In this document: positions 34,813 through 45,653 of the stretch, one piece after another | Position numbering within the stretch: the first letter of the stretch is position 1 | Layout of the letters: each line of letters opens with the position of its first letter | Origin: Microbacterium helvum | GTDB taxonomy: Bacteria > Actinomycetota > Actinomycetes > Actinomycetales > Microbacteriaceae | DNA length: 64,000 bases | Direction: 5' to 3' | NCBI RefSeq assembly: GCF_014779795.1 | Contig: NZ_JACXZS010000007.1 | Location: forward strand, 62,001-126,000 | The notes under the pieces: generated by a model | Seen by the model: the letters and a program-made list of their open reading frames with translations, nothing else | What the model was told of the DNA's origin: nothing | The model's database searches: none | Position numbers and translations under genes: made by a program

Positions 34813-36060
34813 GTGACACCTCCCGCACTCCAGCGCCGGCTCGGCCTCGGCGACGCCGTCTTCATCGGCCTCGGCTCGATGGTCGGCGCCGGCGTGTTCG
34901 CCGTCTGGGCTCCGGCTGCGGATGCCGCCGGCACGGGTCTGCTCGTCGGCCTTGCCATCGCCGCGGTCGTCGCGTTCGGAAACGCCACCTCATCGGCGCA
35001 GCTCGCCGCCGCCCACCCGACCTCGGGAGGAGCGTACGCCTATGGACGCGCGGAGCTCGGTCCGTGGTGGGGATTCATCGCGGGCTGGGGCTTCGTCGTC
35101 GGCAAGACCGCGAGCTGCGCGGCCATGGCGCTGACGTTCGCGGCGTACGCCGCACCCGCCGGCTGGGAGCGCCCGGTCGCGATCGGCGCGGTCGTCGCGC
35201 TCACCGCCGTGAACTGGTTCGGCGTCACCCGCACAGCGGGCGCCGCGCGCGTGATCGTCGTGATCACCCTGGGCGCCCTCGGGGCCGCGGTCACCGCGGC
35301 ATTCTCAGGCGGCGCCTTCTCGGACGGGTCCGCCCCCGGGTCGCTGTGGACCGGGGGCGCGTACGGCGTCCTGCAGTCCGCGGGGCTGCTGTTCTTCGCC
35401 TTCGCCGGCTACGCGCGCATCGCCACGATGGGCGAAGAGGTGCGCGAGCCGCGGCGCGTGATCCCGCGTGCGATCGTGATCGCGTTCGTCGTCGCGCTCG
35501 CCGTGTACGCCGTCGTCGCCGTCGCGGTGCTCGGGGCGCTCGGACCAGCCGGGGTCGCGGCATCCACCGAGCCTGTCGCCGACGCGGCCGCGCGCTCGGG
35601 CTGGGAGTGGATCGGCGTCGTCGTGCGCGTCGGAGCGGCCGCGGGCTCTCTGGGCGCCCTGCTCGCCCTCATCGCCGGCGTCAGCCGCACCGCTTTCGCG
35701 ATGGCGCGCGAGCGCGACCTGCCGGCGTACCTCGACCGCGTGCACCCTCGCTGGCATGTTCCGCACCGCGCCGAGCTCACCGCCGGCGCCCTCGTCGTCG
35801 CGTTGGTCGCGCTCGTCGACCTGCGCGGCGCGATCGGCTTCTCGTCGTTCGGCGTGCTGCTGTACTACTTCGTCGCGAACGTCGCCGCCTTCCGGCAGCG
35901 CGGCGACGCGCGGCGGTACCCGGTGGCGCTGCAGGTGATCGGAGGGATCGGATGCCTCGTCCTGGCCGCGACCCTGCCGTGGCAGTCCGTAGCGGCCGGG
36001 GTCGCCGTGGTCGCGGTCGGCGTGGCCTACCGCGCCATCCGGATCAGGCGAGCGGCTTGA
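34813..36060 (+). CDS. APC-superfamily amino acid permease
   Basis: A 415-aa membrane transporter with about 12 helices. The first-helix signature LGDAVFIGLGSMVGAGVFAVW carries the GSMVGAG backbone-binding loop of APC carriers; FFAFAGYARIATMGEEVREP in TM6/loop and MARERDLPAYLDRVHPRWHVP in the cytoplasmic loop are also typical. The substrate (amino acid or amine) cannot be assigned. The stop lies 17 bp inside the convergent hisS gene, so the two transcripts overlap at their 3' ends with no room for a terminator. Confidence 0.92.
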   Translation: MTPPALQRRLGLGDAVFIGLGSMVGAGVFAVWAPAADAAGTGLLVGLAIAAVVAFGNATSSAQLAAAHPTSGGAYAYGRAELGPWWGFIAGWGFVVGKTASCAAMALTFAAYAAPAGWERPVAIGAVVALTAVNWFGVTRTAGAARVIVVITLGALGAAVTAAFSGGAFSDGSAPGSLWTGGAYGVLQSAGLLFFAFAGYARIATMGEEVREPRRVIPRAIVIAFVVALAVYAVVAVAVLGALGPAGVAASTEPVADAAARSGWEWIGVVVRVGAAAGSLGALLALIAGVSRTAFAMARERDLPAYLDRVHPRWHVPHRAELTAGALVVALVALVDLRGAIGFSSFGVLLYYFVANVAAFRQRGDARRYPVALQVIGGIGCLVLAATLPWQSVAAGVAVVAVGVAYRAIRIRRAA

Positions 36061-37339
36061 CCTCGAGCGCGTCGGCCGTGGTGCCGGCCGACACCGTCGC
36101 GAACGCGGAGTAGCCGTCGGCGGCGGCGCGCTCCAGCAGGGCCTTGAGGTTCTTCGTGCGGTGCTCCAGCCGCACGCGGGACCCCTGTCGCACGAGCGCG
36201 GCCTTGAGCGCGAGCAGCTCCCCCTCGGTCACGTCGCGGTCGTGGACCAGCACGACGGCCTCGGCGCCGGCATCCGCACGACCCGCGACGAGGTCGACGA
36301 TCCTCTCGAAGCCGATCGAGAAGCCGACCGCGGGCACGTCCTGACCGAGGAATCGGCCGATCATGCCGTCGTAGCGGCCGCCGCCGCCCAGCGAGTAGTC
36401 GACCGAGGGGTGGGCGAGCTCGAAGATCGTGCCGGTGTAGTAGCCCATGCCGCGCACGAGGAACGGGTCGAACACGAGCGGGATGTCGCCGAGCGGGCTG
36501 TCGACGCCGCGCGCGGCCGCCACCGCCGCGCCGATTCCGACGAGGTGCGCGACGATGTCATCGGGTGCGCCCTCGGGCAGGGCTTTGCGGATCTGGCGCT
36601 CGCCGTACGGGTTGTACTCCAGCGTCTGCGGGCGGCGCAGGAAGGCGTCGAACGCGTCGACCGCCGACGCCGACGCGTCGCGCTCACGCAGTTCGGCCAC
36701 GATGCCGTCAGGACCGATCTTGTCGAGCTTGTCGATCGTGATGAGGACGCCGGGGCGCTCGTCGGCGCCGAAGCCGAAGTCATCCAGCATCCAATCCAGC
36801 AGTCGTCTGTCGTTGATGCGGATGCTGCCGCCCTCGAGGCCGAGCGCATCCAGCGTGTCGAGCGTCGCGACGGCGAGCTCGGCCTCGGCGCGCGCCGACG
36901 CGTCGCCGATGATGTCGATGTCGCACTGCACGAACTGCCGGTAGCGGCCCTTCTGGGGGCGTTCGGCACGCCACACCGGCGCGATCTGGATCGACCGGAA
37001 GACCGACGGCAGCTGTCCGCGGTTGCTCGCGTAGAACCGCGCGAGAGGGACGGTGAGGTCGTAGCGCAGGCCGAGGTCGGTGAGCGCTGCCGGGTCGTCG
37101 GCCGCGGCCCGGATCGCATCGGCGTCGAGACCGCGCTTGAGCACGTTGTACGCGAGCTTCTCGTTGTCGCCGCCGATGCCGGCGTGCAGCCGCGCGTGCT
37201 CCTCCATGACCGGCGTCTCGATCTCGTCGAAGCCGTGCGCGCGGTAGCGCTCACGGATGACGGCGAGGACGCCCTCGCGGCGGGCCTTGTCAGCGGGGAG
37301 GAAGTCGCGCATGCCGCGCGGCGGGTTCACGGATGCCAC
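36044..37339 (-). CDS. hisS: Histidyl-tRNA synthetase
   Basis: A 431-aa class II synthetase that charges tRNA-His. Motif 1 region begins PRGMRDFLP; motif 2 is FRSIQIAPVWRAERPQKGRYRQF; the histidine A/B motifs are LVRGMGYYTGTIFEL and GGGGRYDGMIG; motif 3 is AVGFSIGFERI. A C-terminal anticodon-binding domain closes the protein. GTG is preceded at 6 nt by CAGAAT, so it is probably leaderless. The last 17 bp overlap the convergent APC permease gene. Confidence 0.97.
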   Translation of the reverse strand: MASVNPPRGMRDFLPADKARREGVLAVIRERYRAHGFDEIETPVMEEHARLHAGIGGDNEKLAYNVLKRGLDADAIRAAADDPAALTDLGLRYDLTVPLARFYASNRGQLPSVFRSIQIAPVWRAERPQKGRYRQFVQCDIDIIGDASARAEAELAVATLDTLDALGLEGGSIRINDRRLLDWMLDDFGFGADERPGVLITIDKLDKIGPDGIVAELRERDASASAVDAFDAFLRRPQTLEYNPYGERQIRKALPEGAPDDIVAHLVGIGAAVAAARGVDSPLGDIPLVFDPFLVRGMGYYTGTIFELAHPSVDYSLGGGGRYDGMIGRFLGQDVPAVGFSIGFERIVDLVAGRADAGAEAVVLVHDRDVTEGELLALKAALVRQGSRVRLEHRTKNLKALLERAAADGYSAFATVSAGTTADALEVKPLA

Positions 37340-37345
37340 GCATCC

Positions 37346-37351
37346 ATTCTG
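37346..37351 (-). promoter_or_regulatory. Possible leaderless -10 of hisS (CAGAAT)
   Basis: CAGAAT, 6 nt before GTG 37339 on the minus strand; first base deviates from TANNNT. Confidence 0.4.
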
Positions 37352-37376
37352 CTGGCTGGGCCTCGCTTGCCGAAAA

Positions 37377-37439
37377 CAGGAGATCTCGCGTACGCAGGTC
37401 GTTCGTTGCGAAATCGTCCTGTCTCAGCGAGATCTCCTG
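37377..37439 (-). terminator. Large 63-nt hairpin with T tract after mazG
   Basis: Perfect 13-bp arms (CAGGAGATCTCGC and complement) enclose 37 nt that fold further: CAGGtCG with CGtCCTG and TTCG with CGAA. On the minus strand the stem is followed by TTTT, so it fits a terminator for mazG. Its size and symmetry also resemble a dispersed palindromic element. Confidence 0.65.
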
Positions 37440-37453
37440 ATCTGGGTGAGGGC

Positions 37454-38140
37454 TCAGGCGCCCTCGGACGCGCGGATCTCGGACTGCAGCGCGCGCAGTC
37501 GCTCGCGGAGCGCCCGCTCGGCGTCCCACCCGTTCGCCCGCGCGGTCGCGACGAGGGCGAGCAGTGCGTCGCCGAGCTCGGCCTCGGATGCCGGCGGCTC
37601 GCGGGACGGCACCGCCGGCACGACACCGGCCTGGGACGCCTTCGACAGGAGCTTCTGCGCGAGCGCCAGGCTCGGCATCCGCTCACTGACCCCGTCGAGC
37701 ACGCTCGTCCGTGCGCTCTTCTCGGCCGCCTTCGCGGCGTTCCAATGCACCAGCACCTCTTCGGGCGTGGTCGCGATCGCGTCGCCGAAGACGTGAGGAT
37801 GCCGCCGCACCATCTTGTCGGTGAGCCCGCGCGCGACGTCGTCGATGTCGAACGGGTCTTCGGGGTCGCGCGAGGCGATCTCGGAGTGGAACAGCACCTG
37901 CCACAGCAGGTCGCCGAGCTCTTCGCGCAGCTCGTCCCGTGACCCCTCCTCGACGGCGTCGATGAGCTCGGCGCTCTCTTCCACGAGGTACGGCACGAGG
38001 GCGCGGTGGTCGATCTGCTGCGTCCAGACGCACCGGTCGCGCACGGCGTGCATGACGAGCGCTGCCTCCCGGAGCGCGTCGGGGTCGGTGGGGACTACGC
38101 GGGCTTCTGGGCGGTCGCCGTCAGGCGTCGATGGTGCCAT
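37454..38140 (-). CDS. mazG: MazG-family nucleoside triphosphate pyrophosphohydrolase
   Basis: A 228-aa cytoplasmic enzyme that hydrolyses NTPs or dNTPs to monophosphates and PPi, cleansing the nucleotide pool. The catalytic pattern is EESAELIDAVEEG then REELGDLLWQVLFHSEIA, the EExx...ExxD magnesium site; KMVRRHPHVFGD follows as in the family. Only one MazG domain is complete, the usual actinobacterial form. The ATG lies 46 bp inside nhaA, with TATCGT 7 nt upstream, so it can be expressed from its own leaderless promoter within nhaA. Confidence 0.92.
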   Translation of the reverse strand: MAPSTPDGDRPEARVVPTDPDALREAALVMHAVRDRCVWTQQIDHRALVPYLVEESAELIDAVEEGSRDELREELGDLLWQVLFHSEIASRDPEDPFDIDDVARGLTDKMVRRHPHVFGDAIATTPEEVLVHWNAAKAAEKSARTSVLDGVSERMPSLALAQKLLSKASQAGVVPAVPSREPPASEAELGDALLALVATARANGWDAERALRERLRALQSEIRASEGA

Positions 38141-39255
38141 GCCCGCCACGATACGAGCCCCGCGGCCAGGAGGAGCGAAACGACCGACCCTGCCAGCACG
38201 CCGAGCGTCGCCTGGTCGCGCAGCGGCGGCGCGTCGGCGAACGCGAGCTCGGACAGCAGCAGCGACACCGTGAAGCCGATGCCGCCGAGGGCTCCGGCGG
38301 CCAGCAGGTCCGCGAAGGCCAAGGGAGGCGGTCCCCCGCGGTGCGCGACGCGCAGCGACACCCAACCGAACAGCGAGATACCCACGAGCTTGCCGACCGG
38401 CAGCGCCACCAGCACGCCCCAGAACGCCGGCGACAGCTGTGACAGCGGCACCGACGGGATCGCGACGAGCGCCGCCGAGAACGCGAACACGGGCAGCACG
38501 ATGACGTTCACCCACGGCTCCAGCTCGTGCCGCACGCGCAGCGCAGGTCGCTGCGCCATTGCGAGCCCGAGCACGACGCCCGCGATCGTCGCGTGCACGC
38601 CCGAGAGGTACACGAGCACCCAGGCCGCGATCGCGAGCACGACGAGCATGATCGCGATAGGCACACGTGCCCGCGTGTCGAGCTGACGGCTCAGGATGCC
38701 GAACGCGACCACCGCGACGGCGGCCCCGGCGAGCGCGCCGAAGTTCACGTCGGACGTGAAGAGCACGGCGATGAAGACGATGCCGACGATGTCGTCGAGG
38801 ATCGCCAGGGCGAGCAGGAACACCCGCAGCGCCGACGGCAGCCCCTTCCCGAACACCGCCAGCACGCCGAGCGCGAACGCGATATCGGTGGCGGTGGGGA
38901 TCGGCCAGCCGTCGACCGCGTCCGATCCCCAGGCGATGACGGCGTAGAGGACGATCGGCAGCACCACGCCGCCGGCGGCGGCGATCGCCGGCTGCAGCGC
39001 CTTGCGCGCAGAGTTCAGCTGGCCGCTGGTGAGCTCGTACTGCAGCTCGACGGCGACCACGAAGAAGAAGATCGCCAGCAGGCCGTCCTTGATCCAGTGC
39101 GACACGCTGAGCTCGAAGACGCCCGGGATTCCGAGGTACGAATGCATGACGGCATCCACCGGTCCGGCGGCGGGCGAATTGGCGACCACCAGCCCAAGGG
39201 CTGCGGCCACGAGCAGGACGATGGCGGGGAATCTGGCGGAGCGAAGAAGCGACAT
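38095..39255 (-). CDS. nhaA: Na+/H+ antiporter NhaA
   Basis: A 386-aa integral membrane antiporter that exchanges sodium for protons, for pH and salt homeostasis. About 12 hydrophobic helices are visible. The ion-binding aspartates lie in ALAILDDIVGIVFIAVLF, and NhaA landmarks include SHWIKDGLLAIFFFVVAVEL, GWPIPTATDIAFALGVL and GALGGIGFTVSLLLSELAF. ATG 39255 follows GGAGGCCCG; the frame is open to 39372 without conserved sequence. mazG starts within its last 46 bp. Confidence 0.95.
   Translation of the reverse strand: MSLLRSARFPAIVLLVAAALGLVVANSPAAGPVDAVMHSYLGIPGVFELSVSHWIKDGLLAIFFFVVAVELQYELTSGQLNSARKALQPAIAAAGGVVLPIVLYAVIAWGSDAVDGWPIPTATDIAFALGVLAVFGKGLPSALRVFLLALAILDDIVGIVFIAVLFTSDVNFGALAGAAVAVVAFGILSRQLDTRARVPIAIMLVVLAIAAWVLVYLSGVHATIAGVVLGLAMAQRPALRVRHELEPWVNVIVLPVFAFSAALVAIPSVPLSQLSPAFWGVLVALPVGKLVGISLFGWVSLRVAHRGGPPPLAFADLLAAGALGGIGFTVSLLLSELAFADAPPLRDQATLGVLAGSVVSLLLAAGLVSWRAWHHRRLTATAQKPA
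38148..38153 (-). promoter_or_regulatory. Leaderless -10 of mazG (TATCGT), inside nhaA
   Basis: TATCGT, 7 nt before ATG 38140 on the minus strand. Confidence 0.45.
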
Positions 39256-39410
39256 CGGGCCTCCGTGAGGGCGTTCGCGGGTCGACGCGAAGGGTCGACA
39301 GGGACGTGCCGACCAGACTTCCCGGCGCTCCGCGGGCCAGTCTAGCGAGGGCACCTGTGGAGCGGTCGTCACACAGCGTCCGCCGTGACAACGACGAAAC
39401 GATGCACCGT

Positions 39411-39416
39411 TAGCCT
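39411..39416 (+). promoter_or_regulatory. Leaderless -10 of ppc (TAGCCT)
   Basis: TAGCCT, 6 nt before ATG 39423. Confidence 0.6.
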
Positions 39417-39422
39417 GGATGG

Positions 39423-42095
39423 ATGCGCGAACTCACCAACACCGAAGCGATCGACCTCGTCGGGCGATTCGAGGCCGAGCAGGGTATTCCCGAGAGCATG
39501 CGCGGCGACGTGCGCCTCTTGGGCACGCTCCTCGGTCAGGTGCTGCGTGAGAGCGGCTCCCCCGGGCTGTACGAGGACGTCGAGCGCCTGCGCACCGCGA
39601 CCATCCAGGCCTACACCGACGAGACGCCCGAGGCGTTCGCCCGTGCCGCAGCGATCGCCGACTCGTTCACGATCGCCCGCGCCGACGAGGTCGCCCGGGC
39701 CTTCACCGCCTATTTCCACCTCGTCAACCTCGCCGAGGAGCATCAGCGCGTGCGCGTGCTGCGCGAGCGAAACGGGCACCCCGAGTCCGGCGGTCAGGCC
39801 GACACCGTGGCGTCCGCGTACGCCAAGCTCGCCGACGAGGTCGGCGCGGACGCCGCCCTGGAGCACCTGCAGAGCATGCGCTTCCACCCCGTCTTCACCG
39901 CGCATCCGACCGAGGCCCGCCGCCGCGCCGTGTCGACCAGCATCCGCCGCCTCGCGTCGCTCCTCGGCGAGCACGACCTCGCGCAGTCCGGGGGCGCCGA
40001 TGAGCGCCGCGCCCAGCGCCGCATGCTCGAAGAGATCGACACGCTCTGGCGCACCGCGCCGCTGCGCCCCGAGAAGCCGTCGCCCACCGACGAGGTGCGC
40101 GCCGTCATGGCCGTCTTCGACGACACGCTCTACACCGCCGTCCCGCACGTCTACCGCCGCATCGACGACGCCCTGCAGGGTGTGGATGCCGGCGGCAAGG
40201 CGCCCATCGTGCGCCCCTTCGTGCGTGTGGGCTCATGGGTCGGCGGCGACCGGGACGGCAACCCCTTCGTGACGGCATCCGTCACCCGCAAGGCGTCCGC
40301 GATCGCGAGCGAGCACGTCCTGCTCGGTCTGGAGCACACCGCCAGCCGCATCGGCCGCACCCTCACCCTCGATGCCGCGACGACGCCGCCGAGCGACGCG
40401 CTGATCGCGCTGTGGCAGCGTCTGCGTGCCGCCGACGAGGACGCCGCGAAAGACATCGCCAAGCGCTCCCCCGACGAGCCGCACCGCCGCATCATGCTGC
40501 TCATCGCGCGCAAGATCGACGCGACGCGCAAGCGCAACGCCGACCTCGCGTACCGCGACCCCGAGCACCTGCTCGCCGACCTGCGCACCGTGCAGGACTC
40601 GCTCGTGCAGGCGGGTGCGCCGCGTCAGGCGTACGGGCACCTGCAGCAGCTGCTGTGGCAGGTCGAGACGTACGGCTTCCACCTGACCGAGCTCGAGGTC
40701 CGTCAGCACTCCGCCGTGCACGCCAAGGTGCTCGCCGAGCTCGAGTCGGGAGCGCCCCGCAGCGAGCTGGCCGAAGAGGTGCTCGACGTCATCCGCACGA
40801 TCGCGTTCCTGCAGGAGCGCTACGGGCCGCGCGCCGCAGGCCGGTACATCGTGTCGTTCACGCAGTCGGCCGACGACCTCGCCAACGTCCACAAGCTGGC
40901 ACGCTTCGCCGTCGGGCCCGACGGCACCCCGCCCGTGCTCGACGTCATTCCGCTGTTCGAGACGTTCGCCGATCTGCAGGCGGCGCCGCGCATCCTCGCC
41001 GAGATCGTGGATCACCCCGAGTTCGCCGCGCGCCTGGACGCGACCGGCCGCCGGCTGGAGGTCATGCTCGGCTATTCGGACTCGTCGAAGGACGTCGGCC
41101 CCGTCGCCGCCAACCTCGCGCTGTACCAGGCGCAGGCCGAGATCGCGGCCTGGGCCGACGAGAACCGCATCGAGCTGACGCTCTTCCACGGCCGCGGCGG
41201 CGCCCTCGGTCGCGGCGGCGGTCCCGCCAACTCCGCCATCCTCGCCCAGCCGCCGCACTCGGTGGACGGCCGGTTCAAGCTCACCGAGCAGGGCGAGGTC
41301 ATCTTCGCCCGCTACGGCGACCCGGCCATCGCCATCCGCCACATCGACCAGGTCGCCGCCGCCATCCTGCTCGCCTCCGCTCCCTCGAACGAGGAGCGCA
41401 ACCGCGCGGCCGCCGATCGCTATGCGGACGTCGCCGCCACGATGGATGCGGCATCCCGCGAGCGCTTCTTCTCGCTCGTCAAGGCGCCCGGCTTCGCACC
41501 CTGGTTCGCCCGCGTCACCCCGATGGAAGAGATCGGCCTGCTCGCTCTCGGCTCGCGGCCTGCCCGCCGCGGCCTGTCGGTCGAGTCGCTCGAAGACCTG
41601 CGTGCCATCCCCTGGGTGTTCGCGTGGACGCAGGCACGCATCAACCTGGCGGGCTGGTTCGGCCTGGGCACCGCGCTGCAGACCGTCGGCGACGAGCCGC
41701 TGCTGCAGCGCGCCTACCAGGAGTGGCCGCTCTTCCGCACCCTGATCGACAACGTCGCCATGAGCCTCGCGAAGACCGACGACCGCATCGCCCGGCACTA
41801 CCTCGAGCTCGGCGACCGAGACGACCTGGCCGCCCTCGTGCGCGACGAGATGCACCTCACGCGCGACTGGGTGATCCGCGTGACCGGCGGCACCGAGCTG
41901 CTCGGAAACAAGCCGGTGCTGCAGCGGGCCGTCAAGATGCGCAGCCCCTACGTCGATGCGCTGTCGCTGCTGCAGCTGCGGGCGCTGCGCGCCCTGCGCG
42001 AAGCGCCGCAGGATGCTCCTGTCGATCCCGAGCTGCAGCGCCTGCTGCTGCTCTCGGTCTCGGGCGTCGCGGCCGGTCTGCAGAACACCGGGTGA
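39423..42095 (+). CDS. ppc: Phosphoenolpyruvate carboxylase
   Basis: An 890-aa cytoplasmic enzyme that carboxylates PEP with bicarbonate to oxaloacetate, the main anaplerotic step. Signatures are [15 protein letters not shown] with catalytic H161, [27 protein letters not shown] (second signature, Lys) and the mobile loop [16 protein letters not shown]. The C-terminus ends in NTG, the conserved end of bacterial PEPC. Full length. It is followed after 4 nt by an APH-like kinase gene. With eno, carbonic anhydrase and fumC it covers PEP-to-TCA flow in this window. Confidence 0.98.
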   Translation: MRELTNTEAIDLVGRFEAEQGIPESMRGDVRLLGTLLGQVLRESGSPGLYEDVERLRTATIQAYTDETPEAFARAAAIADSFTIARADEVARAFTAYFHLVNLAEEHQRVRVLRERNGHPESGGQADTVASAYAKLADEVGADAALEHLQSMRFHPVFTAHPTEARRRAVSTSIRRLASLLGEHDLAQSGGADERRAQRRMLEEIDTLWRTAPLRPEKPSPTDEVRAVMAVFDDTLYTAVPHVYRRIDDALQGVDAGGKAPIVRPFVRVGSWVGGDRDGNPFVTASVTRKASAIASEHVLLGLEHTASRIGRTLTLDAATTPPSDALIALWQRLRAADEDAAKDIAKRSPDEPHRRIMLLIARKIDATRKRNADLAYRDPEHLLADLRTVQDSLVQAGAPRQAYGHLQQLLWQVETYGFHLTELEVRQHSAVHAKVLAELESGAPRSELAEEVLDVIRTIAFLQERYGPRAAGRYIVSFTQSADDLANVHKLARFAVGPDGTPPVLDVIPLFETFADLQAAPRILAEIVDHPEFAARLDATGRRLEVMLGYSDSSKDVGPVAANLALYQAQAEIAAWADENRIELTLFHGRGGALGRGGGPANSAILAQPPHSVDGRFKLTEQGEVIFARYGDPAIAIRHIDQVAAAILLASAPSNEERNRAAADRYADVAATMDAASRERFFSLVKAPGFAPWFARVTPMEEIGLLALGSRPARRGLSVESLEDLRAIPWVFAWTQARINLAGWFGLGTALQTVGDEPLLQRAYQEWPLFRTLIDNVAMSLAKTDDRIARHYLELGDRDDLAALVRDEMHLTRDWVIRVTGGTELLGNKPVLQRAVKMRSPYVDALSLLQLRALRALREAPQDAPVDPELQRLLLLSVSGVAAGLQNTG

Positions 42096-42099
42096 GCCG

Positions 42100-43311
42100 G
42101 TGGCCACGGAGCCCGGGCTCTCGGTCCGGCTGGTGCTGGTGCTCCCGGGCGGCACGCCGCTCGGAGTGACCGCGCCGTTCACGGTCGCGCCCGATCCCGG
42201 CTCCGAGCCGGAGTGGGACTGGCGTGAAGTTCCCGCCGTGCTCGGCGCCGCAGGAGCCACCCTCGGGATCACGCCGACGCTGCTGCGCCTCGCCCGGGTG
42301 ACGCCGCGCGAGGGGGATCGCGCCGAAGAGGTCGTGTACGTCGCCGAGGTTTCGGAGCGGCCGGATCTCCCCCTCTACGACGGGGAGGCCTCGCTCATCG
42401 CCGACGCGCCGCTGCGCATGGCGTGGGCGAAGCCCGGTGGACCGGACGGGTACCTGCTGTGGGCGCAGGCGGCGCTCGCCGCGCAGGGCATCGCGGTCAC
42501 CGGTGAGCCTGAGCAGATCCGCACCTGGAACCTGTCTGCGCTGTGGCGCCTCGCCGCCGATTCCGGCATCGTGTGGCTCAAGGCCGTGCCGCCGTTCTTC
42601 TCGCACGAGGGCGCGGTGCTCGAGCGCCTGCAGGCGTACGCCGTGCCGCGGCTCCTCGCCCGCGCCGACGACGCGGTGCTGCTGGCAGACGTGCCCGGCG
42701 ACGACCGCTACGGTGCCGGCCCCGACACCGCGCGGCGCATGATCGACCTGCTCGTCGGCATCCAGTCGTCCGTCGATCCCGCGACGCTGCCGCCGATGCC
42801 GCGGTGGACGCCGACGTCGCTCGCACCGATGGCCGAGCGCACTCTCGCCCTCGCCGACGACGTCGACGCGGACGATCGCACCGCGGTGGCGAGCCTCATC
42901 GCGCGCCTCCCCCGGCTCGAGGCCGACCTCGCGATGTGCGGGCTGCCCGACACCCTCGTCCACGGCGACTTCCACCCGGGCAATCTGCGCGGCGACGACG
43001 ACCACCTCGTGCTGCTGGACTGGGGCGACAGCGGCATCGGCCACCCGCTGCTGGACCACGCGGCCTTCATGGAGCGGATGCCGGCGGCCGCGGCATCCCG
43101 GCTCACGACGCACTGGACCTCCGCGTGGCGCACGGCCGTCCCGGGGTCTGACCCCGCGCGGGCGCTGGAGCTGCTCGCACCCTACGGCGCGCTGCGCCAG
43201 GCGACCCTCTACCGCGGCTTCCTCGACCGCATCGAGGCGTCCGAGCAGATCTACCACGCGGCCGATCCGGCCAGCTGGCTGCGACGCACCGCGGCGCTCG
43301 AGCGCGGCTGA
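42100..43311 (+). CDS. Aminoglycoside phosphotransferase-fold kinase (APH family)
   Basis: A 403-aa protein. The N-terminal 130 residues (LVLVLPGGTPLGVTAPF; EVVYVAEVSER) are not a recognised domain and may bind a ligand. The C-terminal half is an APH fold with the catalytic loop LVHGDFHPGNLRG and metal-binding LLDWGDSGIGHPLLD. The phospho-acceptor is unknown; with no resistance context a small-molecule or sugar kinase is as likely as drug resistance. GTG at 42100 lies 4 nt after the ppc stop and is probably expressed by coupling. Confidence 0.85.
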   Translation: MATEPGLSVRLVLVLPGGTPLGVTAPFTVAPDPGSEPEWDWREVPAVLGAAGATLGITPTLLRLARVTPREGDRAEEVVYVAEVSERPDLPLYDGEASLIADAPLRMAWAKPGGPDGYLLWAQAALAAQGIAVTGEPEQIRTWNLSALWRLAADSGIVWLKAVPPFFSHEGAVLERLQAYAVPRLLARADDAVLLADVPGDDRYGAGPDTARRMIDLLVGIQSSVDPATLPPMPRWTPTSLAPMAERTLALADDVDADDRTAVASLIARLPRLEADLAMCGLPDTLVHGDFHPGNLRGDDDHLVLLDWGDSGIGHPLLDHAAFMERMPAAAASRLTTHWTSAWRTAVPGSDPARALELLAPYGALRQATLYRGFLDRIEASEQIYHAADPASWLRRTAALERG

Positions 43312-43329
43312 GGCCAGGCGTCGAGAGGC

Positions 43330-43929
43330 TCAGTCCAGTCGTCGGTCGTCGGCGTGCCGGGCGAGGCTGCGGCCGTAGCGCTCGGTGAGCTGCACCATCA
43401 GATCAGGGGTCTCGCGGTCGAGCCCGAACACGTAGCCCGGGAAGTCGAGCTCGCGCTGCGCCGCCCAGATCTCTTCGTGGCGGTCCGGCGGCAGCACCTG
43501 CAGCGGATCGCCGACCGCGACCCAGCCGATCGGCACGGTCGTCTCGGCGGGCAGCGTCGTCCGCAGGTGCACCACGGCGTTGATGCGCACCTCGCTGCGG
43601 GCGCCGATGCGGGCGCCGTTGAAGACGCGGGTACCGGTGGCCAGGAACACCTCTTCCTCGATCACCGCGCCCGACACGCTCGCCATCGGGCCGACCAGCA
43701 CGTGGTCGGCGATGTGCACCGGGTTCGTCGAGGTCGCACGGATGAGCGCGTTCTCCATCACGATGACGTTCGCACCGAGGGTGATCGCGCCGCCCTCGGC
43801 GGTGATCACCGCGCCGTGCAGGATCTGGCAGTCCGGCCCGATCGCGACGTCGCCGCTGATCACCGCGGTCGCCGCGACGACCGCCGTCGGATGGATGCGG
43901 GGCTCAGCCCCGAGGTGCTCGAAACGCAT
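43330..43929 (-). CDS. Left-handed beta-helix (hexapeptide repeat) protein, gamma-carbonic anhydrase-like
   Basis: A 199-aa protein with hexapeptide repeats of the LbH fold: IHPTAVVAATAVISGDVAIGPD, CQILHGAVITAEGG, ITLGANVIVMENALIRATS and ATGTRVFNGARIGARSEV. It resembles the YrdA/gamma-CA-like group, but the three zinc histidines of catalytic gamma-class enzymes are not clearly placed, so acyltransferase or non-enzymatic roles remain open. The C-terminal helix has LTERYGRSLARHADDR. ATG follows GGGAGACGGCG. It is divergent from gdhA. Confidence 0.85.
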   Translation of the reverse strand: MRFEHLGAEPRIHPTAVVAATAVISGDVAIGPDCQILHGAVITAEGGAITLGANVIVMENALIRATSTNPVHIADHVLVGPMASVSGAVIEEEVFLATGTRVFNGARIGARSEVRINAVVHLRTTLPAETTVPIGWVAVGDPLQVLPPDRHEEIWAAQRELDFPGYVFGLDRETPDLMVQLTERYGRSLARHADDRRLD

Positions 43930-44020
43930 CGTCGCCGTCTCCCGCCGTCGTGGATCGGATCAGGGCAAGCGTAGCCGCCGCACAGGGCGTCACACGTGCG
44001 AGCCCGGCCCGCACGGTATG

Positions 44021-45442
<1,422 letters not shown>

Positions 45443-45459
45443 CGCCAGAGCGCTTCACA

Positions 45460-45497
45460 GACGGGGAACCGGATGCCGCGGCATCCGGTTCCCCGTC
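45460..45497 (+). terminator. 38-nt near-continuous palindrome, gdhA terminator
   Basis: An 18-nt arm (GACGGGGAACCGGATGCC) and its exact complement are separated by only 2 nt, followed by TTC. It is the longest perfect dyad in the window together with 54181-54220. Confidence 0.8.
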
Positions 45498-45527
45498 TTC
45501 ATGCGCCCCGCGACCGCGACCGTCTGG

Positions 45528-45533
45528 TAGCGT
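45528..45533 (+). promoter_or_regulatory. Leaderless -10 (TAGCGT) of the 22-codon ORF
   Basis: TAGCGT, 7 nt before GTG 45541. Confidence 0.5.
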
Positions 45534-45540
45534 CGCCGCC

Positions 45541-45609
45541 GTGAAGATCGGGATGGTGCCGGACGCGCTGCGCGGCACGACAAGGAGAGGCGACCCGACC
45601 GGCTCGTGA
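45541..45609 (+). CDS. Twenty-two-codon leaderless upstream ORF
   Basis: Begins M-K-I-G-M-V-P-D-A-L-R-G and ends T-G-S-stop. The GTG sits 7 nt after TAGCGT. Its TGA overlaps a GTG (45606) that is in frame with the S1-domain gene, so it could couple to an 81-aa form of that protein. It carries several Arg and Gly codons and an AAGGAGAGG tract near its end that could serve the downstream GTG. Translation is inferred from layout only. Confidence 0.4.
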   Translation: MKIGMVPDALRGTTRRGDPTGS

Positions 45610-45653
45610 TCGGCCCATCCTTCTTCGCCCCGACAGCGAGAGGGGGTGGATGC

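Noticed and set aside
42100..43311. Aminoglycoside resistance gene
   Set aside because: Only the general APH fold is seen; there is no close similarity to known resistance enzymes, no mobile context, and it sits right behind ppc.
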